Source: Roseovarius spongiae (GTDB taxonomy: Bacteria; Pseudomonadota; Alphaproteobacteria; Rhodobacterales; Rhodobacteraceae). Taken from it: 64,000 nucleotides of DNA. Location: positions 1 to 64,000 of the forward strand of contig NZ_RAPE01000007.1 of assembly GCF_003651245.1 (NCBI RefSeq), read 5' to 3'. The first letter of the stretch is position 1, and every line of letters begins with the position of its first letter. The notes beneath the pieces were generated by a model. The model had not been told where the DNA came from. It searched no databases and saw only the letters and a list, made by a program, of their open reading frames with translations. A program made the position numbers and the translations under genes. Of this stretch, positions 1 to 9,409 are shown in pieces.

Positions 1-3000
1 ATCTCAACCAGGTGCGCGTGGTGCGTGAATAGGATCGCCTGCCCACTTGCCCCGATCTCGGCGCATAGCTGCAGCGCGGCCCGGGCGCGCGTGTCGTCGA
101 AAGTTTCCATGATGTCGTCGAGGATCATCGGAAGAGGACCGGGGTCGCGCGCAAAGCCGCGATAACCGGCCAGCCGCAATGCGAAGTAAAGCTGTCCCAT
201 CGTCCCCGTCGACATCTTTTCGACCGGAACCTTGGCGCCGTCGGCGTCGATGCCGACCAACTTTTCGCCTTCGACCTGGCTCCAGGCATCGACGCCGCGC
301 CACTTGGGCTTGGTCATTGTCACAAAGGCAGCCTCGACATCGCGCAACATGTCGCTGCGTCGTTCCTCCGCCAGCCGACGAAGTGCCCCGCGGGCCGCCA
401 GCACACCCAGCCTTGCAATGACCGCCTTGCGACCGCCACTTCGGAGCGCCTCCAATAACGTCGCCTGTTCGGTGACCAGATCGCTACGGTCGGCGGCGTC
501 GAATGCTTCGCGGTACAAACGCTCGGCCTCACGTTGTGCGTCGCGCGCGGAGTCTCGGCTGTCTTGCGCGTCTCGCACCTGCTGTTCGAGAACAAGTCCG
601 CGGGAGGCGTCCGGCATCCGGTCGAGTTCCTCCCCGAAGAGATCTTCGTCGACGCCAACGATGGCCTGCTGCCTGTCCTGATCCGCCGCCAGATGGTTGG
701 CGCGCAACCGATCCCGTTCAACCAGCCTTGCTATCCGATCGCTCGGCAGAAGGCTGTCATCTCCCTGACCGTTGAAATGGGCATCTAGTTCGCTCCTTGC
801 GGTCCCAAGCTCGGTCGTATGGCGATGCCGTGCCGCCATGACCTTGTCCCGGCGGGACTTGGCATCACCGCGTTTCTCGTCGGCGCGCGTTGCCGCCGCC
901 AGACGCAAGCGCACCTGGTCGATGGTCTGAATAGGTTCCAGCCCGCCCTGATCCTCTGTCGTACCAAGAATCTTCGCCAGCCGTTCGGCCCCCTCTGACA
1001 ACGCCGAAATCGCCTGTTGCAGAGCCTCGATCCGGTCATCGAGACGCTGATGATCGGTATTCAGCCGAAGTAGGTTCCGCAAATGTGGAAGAGCATTCCG
1101 GACCCCCTCGACCGAGCGATCCGGCAGCGGCAAAGAGGAAGTCAACCGTTCGAACTCGAGCTCTGCCCGCTTGAGATCGTCCTTCTTGACCTGCTCGTCG
1201 CCGTCCAGTTTTTCAATAGCCTTCTGGCTGTCCTGCCATTTGCTCCAAGCCCTGCGATCGCTTTCTTCGAGCGCCAGAACCCTTTGCACCCGGGCCGCCA
1301 GATCGCCCTTCGCCGTGCCGAGGTCGAGAGCGCGAACCGCGTCCGCCAGCTCAGCGCGCAAGGTCCCTTCGCGGCGACGGCCGGTATCCAACGCTGTTTG
1401 CGCGTTCGAGTGATCGGCTGCAGCGCTAGCGGCGGCCGCAAGAGCTTGGTGGCGTGGTCCGAAAGCCGCTGGAGGAGCGCCTGCTTCCAGACCAAGCCTC
1501 AGCGACAGCTTCGAATAAGTTTCGGACAAACTCTCGTGGCGATCGATCAGGTCTGCCAGCCGCGCCTCAGCGGTTTCGACACCCGCCTTTGCTGTCTTTT
1601 CCCGCCTCTGCGCTTCGAGCCGCCGCTGGCGGATCTCGGCTCCCGCCACGAAATGGGCGCGCGCACTGTCATCCGCGTGCATCGCCTCTTCGAAATGGTC
1701 GGCGGACGGATCCGACAGGTCGTCGCGGTGGCGCATCCAAGCCAAGTCGCGGTAACGGCGGGTTTCTTCGGTCGTGGCGACATCCACCGCCTCAGGCGCG
1801 GCTTGCAATGCCGACATGTCAGCCGTGGCATCCGCCAGTTCCTTCGAGCGCTCCTCGACGTTGCCCTTTGCGGCGGCAATGTCCGCGGACAAGGCCGACC
1901 ACTCCCGCGCGGCTTGCTCAAGCGTTTCGGGCGCGGGCAGGCCGGCATCCACCAAACCGGTCCAGTCCGAAGGCAAACCGGCGGCAGCCTTGGTCAGTCG
2001 CGCAAGCGTCTGATCCCGTTCCGCCTCGAACGTGGTCAGGTCCGAAACCGGTCTCCAGGCCTCGAATGCGTCGCGCAGGAGGGTCAGATCCTGCGGTTCG
2101 CTAGGCGCCTCGCCCTCCCGCGCTCTCGCCGCATCGGCAACGGCCTTCGCCGTGTTCAACGCCTCGCGGGCCATGCGGCACGCCTCGACAGCCTCGGCGA
2201 TCTCTTCCAGTTCCGCCGTGTCAAAAACAAGATCCGACACCAAAACATTGGAAAGCGAAAGCCGCGCCAGCGCCGCTGATATCTCCGTGGCGAGCGCATC
2301 CCGGTCTGCAGTCCGACGGTCGAGATCCGCGCGCGCCGTCGTGGCGCGGTCCATCAACGGGGCTCCATCGATCGTCATCTGATCAAGACGTTCCAACTCG
2401 GCGTTTAGCGCCGGAGCGAGCGTGTCAGCGGGATTCTCCTCAATGATCCCGTCCAGGCTGGCGACGTCATTGTCTGCCTCGGAGATCCTGGCCTCGAGCG
2501 AGGAAGTTTTCTCCACCAGCGCCGCGACGCGCTCCGCCGCATCCTGGGGCAGGTCCGGGCCATCGGGGTAGTCCCCCAGGGCCTCGGCAAGTCGTTCCAT
2601 CTCCTCGGTTCGGTCGAACCACGTACTGGCCGCCGTGGCGGCAAGACGACGTTTTTGAGCAGTGACCAGCGCCAAGTTTTCCGCCTCGAACCGCGCGGTC
2701 TTCTGTTCACGGTCCTGACGAAGAGTTCGTTCCCGTTCCGAGGTCAGCCGATCAGCTCGAAGCTCGCGGCTGATCTGTTTCAGGCGGTCGTTCGCCTGTT
2801 TCAGCTCCGTGGCACGGCCATGTTTTTTGTGGAATTTGTCGGCGCGCTCCGACAGTGCATTCAGCGTCTCCGAAATGCCGGTCAGACCCGAGACGCCCGC
2901 ATGCAAAAGCTGACCGAGATCGCCCTTCGCACTGGCAATCCGTTCACCGCCGTCCCGCAGACCTCTCTCATCCAGCGAGAACCTCTCCTCAAATTCCTCC

Positions 3001-3359
3001 CGCGTCAGCCCGTGCAACGCGCTCGCGAGGATCGCGTCGGCGACCGGCCGATTGTCTGTATCCAGCAAGGACTGCGACCGCTTGCTGTTTCGCCGCAGGA
3101 CAGTTGCCCCGCGACCGGGTAGATCAAGCCCCGCCCCCACAAGCAAGTCGCTTCGCTCGAACCGGAATGCATAGGGATGCGCACCAGCTCGGAAGCCAAA
3201 GAGAACTTCCAGTAGCGCGTGAAACGCCGTCGACTTTCCGGCCTCGTTCGGCCCGTAAACCACAGTTACGTCGGGGGTGCCTGGCCCCGGCACCGGAAAG
3301 ACGATCTCAGCGTCTTCGAAATTGCCGTAGCGGATAAGATGCAGCTCATTCAGTCTCAT
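1..3359 (-). CDS. YhaN/SbcC-like AAA ATPase, C-terminus cut by window edge
   Basis: Large ABC/Rad50-type ATPase, probably the DNA-repair or defence partner of the downstream-numbered nuclease. The frame is open from the ATG at 3359 to base 3, about 1,119 codons. The N-terminus carries a Walker A motif (GPNEAGKST, near residue 40, around 3230-3250). The last visible residues (about 10-140) contain a Walker B/D-loop (ILDDIMETFDD) and an ILFTHHAHL motif typical of YhaN ends, so only a few residues are missing. The middle is Glu/Arg/Ala-rich, as expected for a long coiled coil. Its ATG overlaps the stop of the metallophosphoesterase by 4 bases (ATGA), implying translational coupling. The assignment to YhaN rather than SbcC rests on the THH ending and the partner type; substrate is unknown. 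Confidence 0.85.
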   Translation of the reverse strand, partial: MRLNELHLIRYGNFEDAEIVFPVPGPGTPDVTVVYGPNEAGKSTAFHALLEVLFGFRAGAHPYAFRFERSDLLVGAGLDLPGRGATVLRRNSKRSQSLLDTDNRPVADAILASALHGLTREEFEERFSLDERGLRDGGERIASAKGDLGQLLHAGVSGLTGISETLNALSERADKFHKKHGRATELKQANDRLKQISRELRADRLTSERERTLRQDREQKTARFEAENLALVTAQKRRLAATAASTWFDRTEEMERLAEALGDYPDGPDLPQDAAERVAALVEKTSSLEARISEADNDVASLDGIIEENPADTLAPALNAELERLDQMTIDGAPLMDRATTARADLDRRTADRDALATEISAALARLSLSNVLVSDLVFDTAELEEIAEAVEACRMAREALNTAKAVADAARAREGEAPSEPQDLTLLRDAFEAWRPVSDLTTFEAERDQTLARLTKAAAGLPSDWTGLVDAGLPAPETLEQAAREWSALSADIAAAKGNVEERSKELADATADMSALQAAPEAVDVATTEETRRYRDLAWMRHRDDLSDPSADHFEEAMHADDSARAHFVAGAEIRQRRLEAQRREKTAKAGVETAEARLADLIDRHESLSETYSKLSLRLGLEAGAPPAAFGPRHQALAAAASAAADHSNAQTALDTGRRREGTLRAELADAVRALDLGTAKGDLAARVQRVLALEESDRRAWSKWQDSQKAIEKLDGDEQVKKDDLKRAELEFERLTSSLPLPDRSVEGVRNALPHLRNLLRLNTDHQRLDDRIEALQQAISALSEGAERLAKILGTTEDQGGLEPIQTIDQVRLRLAAATRADEKRGDAKSRRDKVMAARHRHTTELGTARSELDAHFNGQGDDSLLPSDRIARLVERDRLRANHLAADQDRQQAIVGVDEDLFGEELDRMPDASRGLVLEQQVRDAQDSRDSARDAQREAERLYREAFDAADRSDLVTEQATLLEALRSGGRKAVIARLGVLAARGALRRLAEERRSDMLRDVEAAFVTMTKPKWRGVDAWSQVEGEKLVGIDADGAKVPVEKMSTGTMGQLYFALRLAGYRGFARDPGPLPMILDDIMETFDDTRARAALQLCAEIGASGQAILFTHHAHLVE

Positions 3360-4534
3360 TCCGGCCGCTCCGCATGAAGCGCAAGCATCACCTCGGCGAT
3401 GGCATCTTCGAACAGAGCGTCCAGAGCGCTGTCGTCCAACTCTCCCGCGATTTCGCTCGCCAGGGCGGTACGGACTTCATCAAGTTGCTGAAGGGCTGCT
3501 TGCCGGAAGCCGTCTTCGGCCATTTCGGCGCGCATCAGTCGAACAAGGTCATCTGTCTCGGTGTTGAGTGGGCGAGAGGGCGGTACGACTGTGATCTTGT
3601 CCAGAAAAACCTGATCGACGTCGCCCACGACTTCTTCGGCGAGTTCCGTGACATACTCGGCACTCTGCCCCAAGCTCGTGGCCGTCAGCCGGACGGCGAT
3701 ATGCTGATTCCGCACCTGCGCCGACAAGAACCCGTCTCTGAGGCGACCAACTAGGTCCTGCTGATCGCCGCAGTCTTGGAGGTCTAATTCCAGTTCGGCG
3801 AAACCCAACTGCGCAACGTCGCGCCGCTCGACTATGGGCGCGCCGTCTCCCATTTCGACAAGCGTGACTGTCCCGCCCCGGCGCTCACCGAAATGGCGCG
3901 GCTGCGGAATGCCCGGCATGACCGCCAAAACGGGGCCGTCCCGACGCTCAAATGGCGCATGTATATGACCGAGGCACCAAAGGTCGAAGCCGTGCGCCAT
4001 CAAATCGGCCGCGGCACAGGGCGCATACGGATCATGACCGGGAGCTCCATCAAGCGAGGTATGCATAAGGCCGACATTTCGTTTGCCCGGCACCGGTTTT
4101 GGGTAATCGGGCAGGAAGCTCTTTCGGACATGAGCTGCATCGTACGAAAGCCCATGAAAAGCGACATCGCCAATTTCGACCGTCGGCATGTCCTTGTGCA
4201 GTAGATGGATGTTGGGGCCAAGTTCTCCGTGAGCTTGGTGGTCGAGCAACGCATCGTGGTTACCGCGGACCAACACCGTTGGCACACCTGCCTCCGCGGC
4301 CCGTGACAACTGTGCGATCAGGAAGGCGCGAGAACGCAAATCCGGGTATCCATTGTCGAAAATGTCCCCCGCCAAAACGAGCGCATCCACGTTCTCGGTC
4401 ACCGCCAGATCGACGATCCGTGCGAACGTGTCACGACTCGCCTGTTTCAAACGATCGCCAAGATCAGAGTTTCGCAGCGCGACCGACCTGATCGGAGATC
4501 CGAGGTGAATGTCAGCTGAAACAAGGAGCCGCAT
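3356..4534 (-). CDS. YhaO/SbcD-like metallophosphoesterase (DNA exonuclease family)
   Basis: 392-residue calcineurin-like phosphoesterase. Metal-binding motifs appear in order: SADIHLG (residues 6-12), GDIFDN (about 57-62), RGNHDALL (about 94-101), a histidine in LMHTSLDG (about 155-162) and GHIHAPFE (about 192-199). The C-terminal 180 residues would be the capping domain. Family members are Mn-dependent nucleases working with a Rad50-like ATPase, here the overlapping gene at 1-3359. The ATG at 4534 follows AAGGAG about 6 bases upstream. Likely first gene of a two-gene operon; the pair could serve DNA repair or anti-phage defence, which the sequence alone does not settle. Confidence 0.85.
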   Translation of the reverse strand: MRLLVSADIHLGSPIRSVALRNSDLGDRLKQASRDTFARIVDLAVTENVDALVLAGDIFDNGYPDLRSRAFLIAQLSRAAEAGVPTVLVRGNHDALLDHQAHGELGPNIHLLHKDMPTVEIGDVAFHGLSYDAAHVRKSFLPDYPKPVPGKRNVGLMHTSLDGAPGHDPYAPCAAADLMAHGFDLWCLGHIHAPFERRDGPVLAVMPGIPQPRHFGERRGGTVTLVEMGDGAPIVERRDVAQLGFAELELDLQDCGDQQDLVGRLRDGFLSAQVRNQHIAVRLTATSLGQSAEYVTELAEEVVGDVDQVFLDKITVVPPSRPLNTETDDLVRLMRAEMAEDGFRQAALQQLDEVRTALASEIAGELDDSALDALFEDAIAEVMLALHAERPE

Positions 4535-4921
4535 GATTGTCTGCTTAAAGATTACAAATTGAACAGTTCATTACACCTACGATTTTTTGCCTCTGTGCTC
4601 CAGCTTTGTCCTACCTCACGTCGCAGTGCCTAAACTTCCGGATCAAGCCAAAGTGTGTCCCGGATTCTGGGCACCTCGCAGGTAGTTGCTTGTCGAGCGT
4701 CAGCAATATAGACTTATTCTAGCTCAGTTGGGGCTGGCGCGCTGTGAGGAACAGGTCGGCGCAGCAGGTGAGAACCAACCCAGCGAACCTGATCCGGGCC
4801 CATTGGATCCTGGTTTGCCGAGCTTCTTGAAATTCATCGGTTTGCTCAATCAGCTGCGCGCTTTCCGACTCCTGCTATAGGGCCCACGGCTTGAATTTGG
4901 ACTCGGAGGCACGCCAGAGGG
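4535..4921. other. Intergenic region, no gene supported
   Basis: This 387-base gap separates the divergent yhaO-like gene and the gene at 4922, so it should hold two promoters. A TTG-started 64-codon frame at 4686-4880 has no ribosome binding site and low-complexity leucine-rich ends, and I do not call it. A stretch near 4719 resembles a tRNA D-arm but no matching acceptor or T-arm was found. Confidence 0.5.
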
Positions 4922-6328
4922 ATGAGCAAAATGAACATGAACACAGATGTGCCATCAGCCGAGACCTTCCCGGTCGAACTCGACCGCCTGTCGAAAGGCG
5001 TGGATCGGATTCTGGAACGATGGAGGGGAGAAGATCGCCCCACGAAGCTGACACTTCTGAACGATCTCGCCGCTGCAATCTGCCCAGGTTCAAATTGGGG
5101 CGCATTGAAAGCCAGGCAATCCAAGCGTACCCGCCTTCCGGTAGGCCTTAACATCGGTTTTATTCCACCGGTCGACCGAAATGCTATAGAGCGTCCTGCA
5201 CGGTTGGCGGAGGTGAAGAACACCGACAACGGCATTGACCTCGCCTATCTTGTTGAAGAAATCCGTCCCCTGTTTGGGATGCAGCACGCAGGCGATCCAA
5301 TCATCGGTTTGGAACTCAGCGTCGTTGAAGGCAATGGTTACAGCGAGGCATCCATCTACGCAAAACTGATCTTGAATCGCGGTGGTGCCTTACGCATCGC
5401 CGAAGCCTTTGCATCGGACCTTGAACCAGTCGTTGCGCAGCTCATCTATGACGTAATCCAAAACCTGAACTCCATCGAGCTGTACCCCGTCTTGGCGCAG
5501 AGTGCTTGCCAAGCGCTTCGGATCGTTGTCGGTCCCTTCGATTGCGTGTTGTCCATCCCGGAGTTCTATGGGCGTGCGCCTGACGATGGCTATGCGTCTC
5601 AGGGGGTCCGGGTCCTGCTTGATGAAGGCGACACGCCATCGGTAACAGATCTCGATCTGGCACTCCGCCTGGCATCAGCAGCGGCCCCGCATCTCGAGCA
5701 GAAGCAATTTGCGGAAGTTGGTAGCGTCCGGTTCAGGCTGTCGCAGCCACTCATGCAGGTTTGGAACACAGTAGAGTTCTCGCCGCCGGACTCGCTTGAT
5801 GATCGACCCATGTTCTGGATACCTGACGGCGAATACTGGACCCACGAAAGCGACGACTACCTCCTCGATAAAAACATCTGGACACACAGCGCTCTCGGCG
5901 AGCCGCTCGACCTGGCGTTGGCACTCATCAATATCGATGATCCGGATGTCTACCTGAAGGTCTCGTTGTCGCCGATGCCGAAGAGGTCGAAGAGATCCGG
6001 CCGGTTGCAGGTGAACTGGCGGGGAGGGTTTTATCGGGACTTTCAGATTCTCCGGATACGAGAAGGTGAACCAGTTCAAGAACTTCGCCTGGACGACCAA
6101 ACGAAAGAGCGCTTCGAACGGGGGTTTATCGGTTGGGCTGTTCACGAAGGGCACGAGGTTGTTGAGGACAAAGCCCGAACAAGAACTGAAGCACTCATCC
6201 CGCGGGACCTGAGGCGTGCCTCGCAGCACCTCAGTCAGGTGGACGCGATCATGAACGGTGCAGACCCAACGGACAAAGAGCTGTTGCGCCGTATCAGGGA
6301 GGGGAAAGGTGGCGAGCAGGCTGGCTAG
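4922..6328 (+). CDS. Hypothetical protein, 468 aa
   Basis: I do not recognise a family. The protein is soluble, acidic, without signal peptide or membrane segment. Residues 15-60 look helical (charged, with the run RILERWRGEDRPTKL), followed by mixed alpha/beta sequence and a basic patch around 355-370 (MPKRSKRSGRLQ). Codon use and composition match neighbouring genes and competing frames are much poorer, so the gene is probably real. The ATG at 4922 directly abuts AGAGGG; the in-frame ATG at 4931 gives better spacing and may be the true start. It stands alone, in a region otherwise rich in defence-type genes. Confidence 0.7.
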   Translation: MSKMNMNTDVPSAETFPVELDRLSKGVDRILERWRGEDRPTKLTLLNDLAAAICPGSNWGALKARQSKRTRLPVGLNIGFIPPVDRNAIERPARLAEVKNTDNGIDLAYLVEEIRPLFGMQHAGDPIIGLELSVVEGNGYSEASIYAKLILNRGGALRIAEAFASDLEPVVAQLIYDVIQNLNSIELYPVLAQSACQALRIVVGPFDCVLSIPEFYGRAPDDGYASQGVRVLLDEGDTPSVTDLDLALRLASAAAPHLEQKQFAEVGSVRFRLSQPLMQVWNTVEFSPPDSLDDRPMFWIPDGEYWTHESDDYLLDKNIWTHSALGEPLDLALALINIDDPDVYLKVSLSPMPKRSKRSGRLQVNWRGGFYRDFQILRIREGEPVQELRLDDQTKERFERGFIGWAVHEGHEVVEDKARTRTEALIPRDLRRASQHLSQVDAIMNGADPTDKELLRRIREGKGGEQAG

Positions 6329-6407
6329 CAATCAGTGTTCTTCGTCTGCACCGAACAAGCGAGGCAAACCTTTGCCTCGCTTAACCGCCCGGCGCCCTCG
6401 TTGGCAG

Positions 6408-6689
6408 CTACTGAACGACTATGCTTTCACCAAGCGCAAAAGCAGCCAGAGCTGGATAGCGCGAGAACACTCCCTGCTCTGCCGAGGCAATTTTGAAAAG
6501 CCGAGACTGCGCATCAGTGATCGAGTTCGGGTCATCGGGGTTCAACTGACGAAAGATCGCAAGGACGGGCATGGCGACCTCAACAGTCGTAGCAAGCGTC
6601 CCGCGTTCACTGAACTCGTTGTTGAAAGCCCCGTTGCCGATATCGTCGACCAAAGCAAAAGCTTCCCTACAAATTGCCGGATAGTCCAT
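6408..6689 (-). CDS. Hypothetical small protein, 93 aa
   Basis: Small soluble protein with ordinary amino-acid composition (MDYPAICREAF start, C-terminus ALGESIVVQ). The overlapping plus-strand frame is arginine-rich and looks like its shadow. A GGGG run lies about 12 bases before the ATG. It lies downstream of the gene at 6776-8074 on the same strand (86-base gap), so it may share its transcript. No family recognised. Confidence 0.5.
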   Translation of the reverse strand: MDYPAICREAFALVDDIGNGAFNNEFSERGTLATTVEVAMPVLAIFRQLNPDDPNSITDAQSRLFKIASAEQGVFSRYPALAAFALGESIVVQ

Positions 6690-6775
6690 GATCAGAGGAT
6701 CCCCTTGCCTTGATATTGACCGCGCCTGGAAGAGAGCTGTTGCGAGCCAAATTATCCGTTGGCGCGCAACGCAAG

Positions 6776-8074
6776 TTACCTCGCTTTCTCTATTATCGAT
6801 ACGGACATCTCAATGCGCCGAAGCTGTTGGCGAAGTGGGGCGCAATCCGGATAGGCGTTCTTCAACATCCGTGCTAGCCCACGAAGGGCTGCAACAAGGT
6901 CGTCAGCTGAGGTCAATGCCCGTTGAAGCGTTTGATCCTCTTCAGTTCTGGTGTAGTAGACTTCGAAGAACTCAGGGCCTTCGAGTTGCCCCCGACCAAT
7001 CTCAAGGCTCAGCCAATCCTCGAGCTCTGACCGAAGCGAATTCAACCGCGAATAAACCCCGCCTGGCGCATGCTGCGACGACATCACGGCCTTGATCACG
7101 CGGCCTGCCTGCACATGCCCATCAGTTCCGAGTTCACCAGCTGGACGGCGGCGCGAACACCCGGGGTTGTAGTTATAGGGTACGGTGGCCTTGCTCGGAG
7201 AGGGATAGATCATCCCCTTGCACCTTGCGCGCCGTTCGTCCTGTTTCGTCTTCGCCATTGGGCTGAGAAACGTCTCCCACGAAGGTACAGATTCGCCCAC
7301 CCAGTTTTCGCTGACGACCGGCTCCGGCATGTCACTGATCTTTTCCATGAGAGCGTCAAGGTCGTATCCGGAGCGTGTGTCGATACCGACATAGAGATCG
7401 CAATCGTAGGGGCGATACATCCCAGGCCAAGACGCCTTATCGAGCCGCCAGCCGTTGCGAGTCGCCCAAGCGGCGCGTTCTGAATCGTCGGGCGCGTTGC
7501 CATAGGGCTCGTCGATCAGGACGAATTGACCGCTGGCTGGATCTACCCAGTCTGTTGAATGGTCGATATTGGGTAGTTTGTCGGTGTCCAGAATTCTGGG
7601 GTAGTTCCTGCGGTCTCGGTTTGGTCGCAGTCCGGTATGCTCCATGAAACGAAGCGAACGCTCAGCGGCACAAAGCCGATCCCGCGCATACTCTTGCGTA
7701 TGGGCGATGTCATCACAAATGAAGTGGTCTTCGGCAACCATTCGAAGGTTTCCGAAACCGCGGACGTATCTGAGTGCACTTTTGGGGCAGAGGTCGAGGA
7801 TTGGCTTGGAAAGCCCGATCCGCAATGTTTCCCGCCCGCAGCGGTGGCAGCGATCCTTGTCGCTCCAGTAGATCGTCAATAACACGTAGGGCTTGGAGTT
7901 CGCGAACCCACTGGTGGGCAAAGTGCGCTGTGCATGACGAAAGTTGACACAATCGGCAGACTTGGCAGCGAGATCAAGCGCATCAGAATGCTTGATTCCG
8001 TTTGTCTTCTTGAGCTGCTTGGCAAGGCGTTTCACCCCAACAAGGGTGGTGGGTCGTGGACCATCGATCAACAT
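6776..8074 (-). CDS. Hypothetical protein, DUF5623-like, about 432 aa
   Basis: The N-terminus (residues 5-55) has the pattern RPTTLVGVKRLAKQLKK then HSDALDLAAKSADCVNFRHA, which I associate with DUF5623-type plasmid proteins and with the short helical domain found on some glyoxalase-like proteins. A CHRCG motif near residue 75 could bind metal, but no second CxxC is obvious. The rest has no motif I know. The longest frame starts at a GTG at 8095; the ATG at 8074 is preferred because GGGAG sits six bases upstream. Function unknown; such proteins are common on large plasmids near defence genes. Confidence 0.65.
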   Translation of the reverse strand: MLIDGPRPTTLVGVKRLAKQLKKTNGIKHSDALDLAAKSADCVNFRHAQRTLPTSGFANSKPYVLLTIYWSDKDRCHRCGRETLRIGLSKPILDLCPKSALRYVRGFGNLRMVAEDHFICDDIAHTQEYARDRLCAAERSLRFMEHTGLRPNRDRRNYPRILDTDKLPNIDHSTDWVDPASGQFVLIDEPYGNAPDDSERAAWATRNGWRLDKASWPGMYRPYDCDLYVGIDTRSGYDLDALMEKISDMPEPVVSENWVGESVPSWETFLSPMAKTKQDERRARCKGMIYPSPSKATVPYNYNPGCSRRRPAGELGTDGHVQAGRVIKAVMSSQHAPGGVYSRLNSLRSELEDWLSLEIGRGQLEGPEFFEVYYTRTEEDQTLQRALTSADDLVAALRGLARMLKNAYPDCAPLRQQLRRIEMSVSIIEKAR

Positions 8075-8321
8075 AGCTATCTCCCGGCTTGACACCGAAC
8101 GTCACTCGCCTACCGCCCTACAAGCCAGAGTGTTAGCTGATGGGGATCGCTAGAAAGATCTTCGGGCAGTGCTGCCTGCAGCTTCGGAACGGCGAGTGCC
8201 ATGCTCCTGCCAAGAGCATCTACAAGATAGGATGGATCGCACCATCATGCAACGGGCACCTGTCCGCGTCGCCGTCTGCGGAAACACGGTCGGCACCGGG
8301 ATCACAGTTCGCAGCGAAGAC

Positions 8322-8361
8322 ACTAACATCATACTTGAATAATAACACCACCAATGTTAGT
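8322..8361. repeat. Inverted repeat ACTAACAT / ATGTTAGT, candidate AbiEi operator
   Basis: ACTAACAT at 8322-8329 is repeated inverted as ATGTTAGT at 8354-8361, 24 bases apart; a third half-copy ATGTTAG begins at 8372. AbiEi-type antitoxins are known to autoregulate through inverted repeats at their own promoter, so this is the natural operator. Its right arm covers the first possible ATG of the next gene, which suggests translation starts further downstream. Confidence 0.5.
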
Positions 8362-9409
8362 TTCAAAATTCATGTTAGAAATGGATCGGAAATCCTCCCA
8401 GGACCTCATCAAGGATGCGCAGTCTCACCTGCGTACAACGCTTCATGTGCCAGCCAGCCTGAAGGCCTGGGGGAGCAAGAAAGGGTTGCCGCTCTTTCTT
8501 GCCAATGGATTCGAGTACCGACAAACGGAGATCTTCGGGAATACGATCTTGCTCGTCGTCCCGAAGTCAGAGGACGCCAAGACTACTACAGGTCTTTCCA
8601 AACAGCTTGGAGCTATCCAACGCCACTTTGGGGGAATCCTCGTATTGGTACTGGACCACCTATCCGCCTATCAACGCAGCCGGCTCATAGAGGAGTCTGC
8701 GGCCTTCATCGTGCCAGGAAACCAGCTCTTCATTCCTCAACTTGCGATGGACCTCAGAGAACATTTTCGGCGAAGACGTGATTTCTCGGAAGATCAACTG
8801 TCGCCGGCATCGCAGGCACTCTTCTTGCGACACCTGAACCTCAGGGACGTGGAAAACGCGCGACCGAGCGATCTTACGGAAATCTTGCGATACTCGGCGA
8901 TGTCGATTGGCCGCGCCTTCGAAGAGCTGGAGGCCAGCGAGCTAGCGCATGTGGAAACGCGAGGGCGCAGCAAGCATATCCAGTTCTCCAAAGCTCCTCG
9001 AGAATTGTTCGGAGCGGCGGCTCCGAGACTACGCTCGCCGGTCAAAGCCGAACATTGGTTTCGGGCACCCTCTCTGCCGAAGGGCTTCCATGGCAGTCCA
9101 TTGCCCGAGTATCTGCCTGCCGGCGGCGAAAGTGCTCTTTCCGAGCGCTCGACCATGTCCAGGCCCCGCATCCTGCGTTTTGCTGCCGGGCCAAAAGACT
9201 GGAAGCGGATTCAAAGTGGCGAGTTCGGGAAAGAGGTCGAACAGGACGAGGAGCCGAACTTCGCGATCGACGTTTGGTGGTACGATCCCGATATCGTGTC
9301 GGGTACGCGTGAGGTCGACGCGCTATCGCTCTACCTGCAGTTCCGCGAAAACGCCGACGAGCGGCTGGAAGCCGCCGCGGAACAATTGTTGGAGGAGTTC
9401 GCATGGTAG
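8354..9409 (+). CDS. AbiEi-like transcriptional regulator/antitoxin
   Basis: 351-residue protein. The N-terminal third includes FIVPGNQLFIPQLAMDL, a block I know from MarR/AbiEi-like proteins that precede AbiEii toxins. Residues about 165-210 (LTEILRYSAMSIGRAFEELE) fit a helix-turn-helix that would bind the inverted repeat just upstream. The stop overlaps the next gene's ATG by seven bases, a tight antitoxin-toxin arrangement. There is no Shine-Dalgarno before 8354; in-frame ATGs at 8372 and 8381 are better candidates because the operator arm covers 8354-8361. The C-terminal part has no recognised domain. Longer than classical AbiEi, so it is a divergent relative at best. Confidence 0.65.
   Translation: MLVSKFMLEMDRKSSQDLIKDAQSHLRTTLHVPASLKAWGSKKGLPLFLANGFEYRQTEIFGNTILLVVPKSEDAKTTTGLSKQLGAIQRHFGGILVLVLDHLSAYQRSRLIEESAAFIVPGNQLFIPQLAMDLREHFRRRRDFSEDQLSPASQALFLRHLNLRDVENARPSDLTEILRYSAMSIGRAFEELEASELAHVETRGRSKHIQFSKAPRELFGAAAPRLRSPVKAEHWFRAPSLPKGFHGSPLPEYLPAGGESALSERSTMSRPRILRFAAGPKDWKRIQSGEFGKEVEQDEEPNFAIDVWWYDPDIVSGTREVDALSLYLQFRENADERLEAAAEQLLEEFAW

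Noticed and set aside
1083..2279. 398-codon plus-strand reading frame
   Set aside because: Arginine/leucine-rich shadow of the coiled-coil ATPase on the minus strand, which is open through the whole interval and has clear Walker motifs at its ends.
4700..4790. tRNA-like sequence (TAGCTCAGTTGG)
   Set aside because: Resembles a D-arm only; no acceptor stem, anticodon arm or T-arm could be paired.
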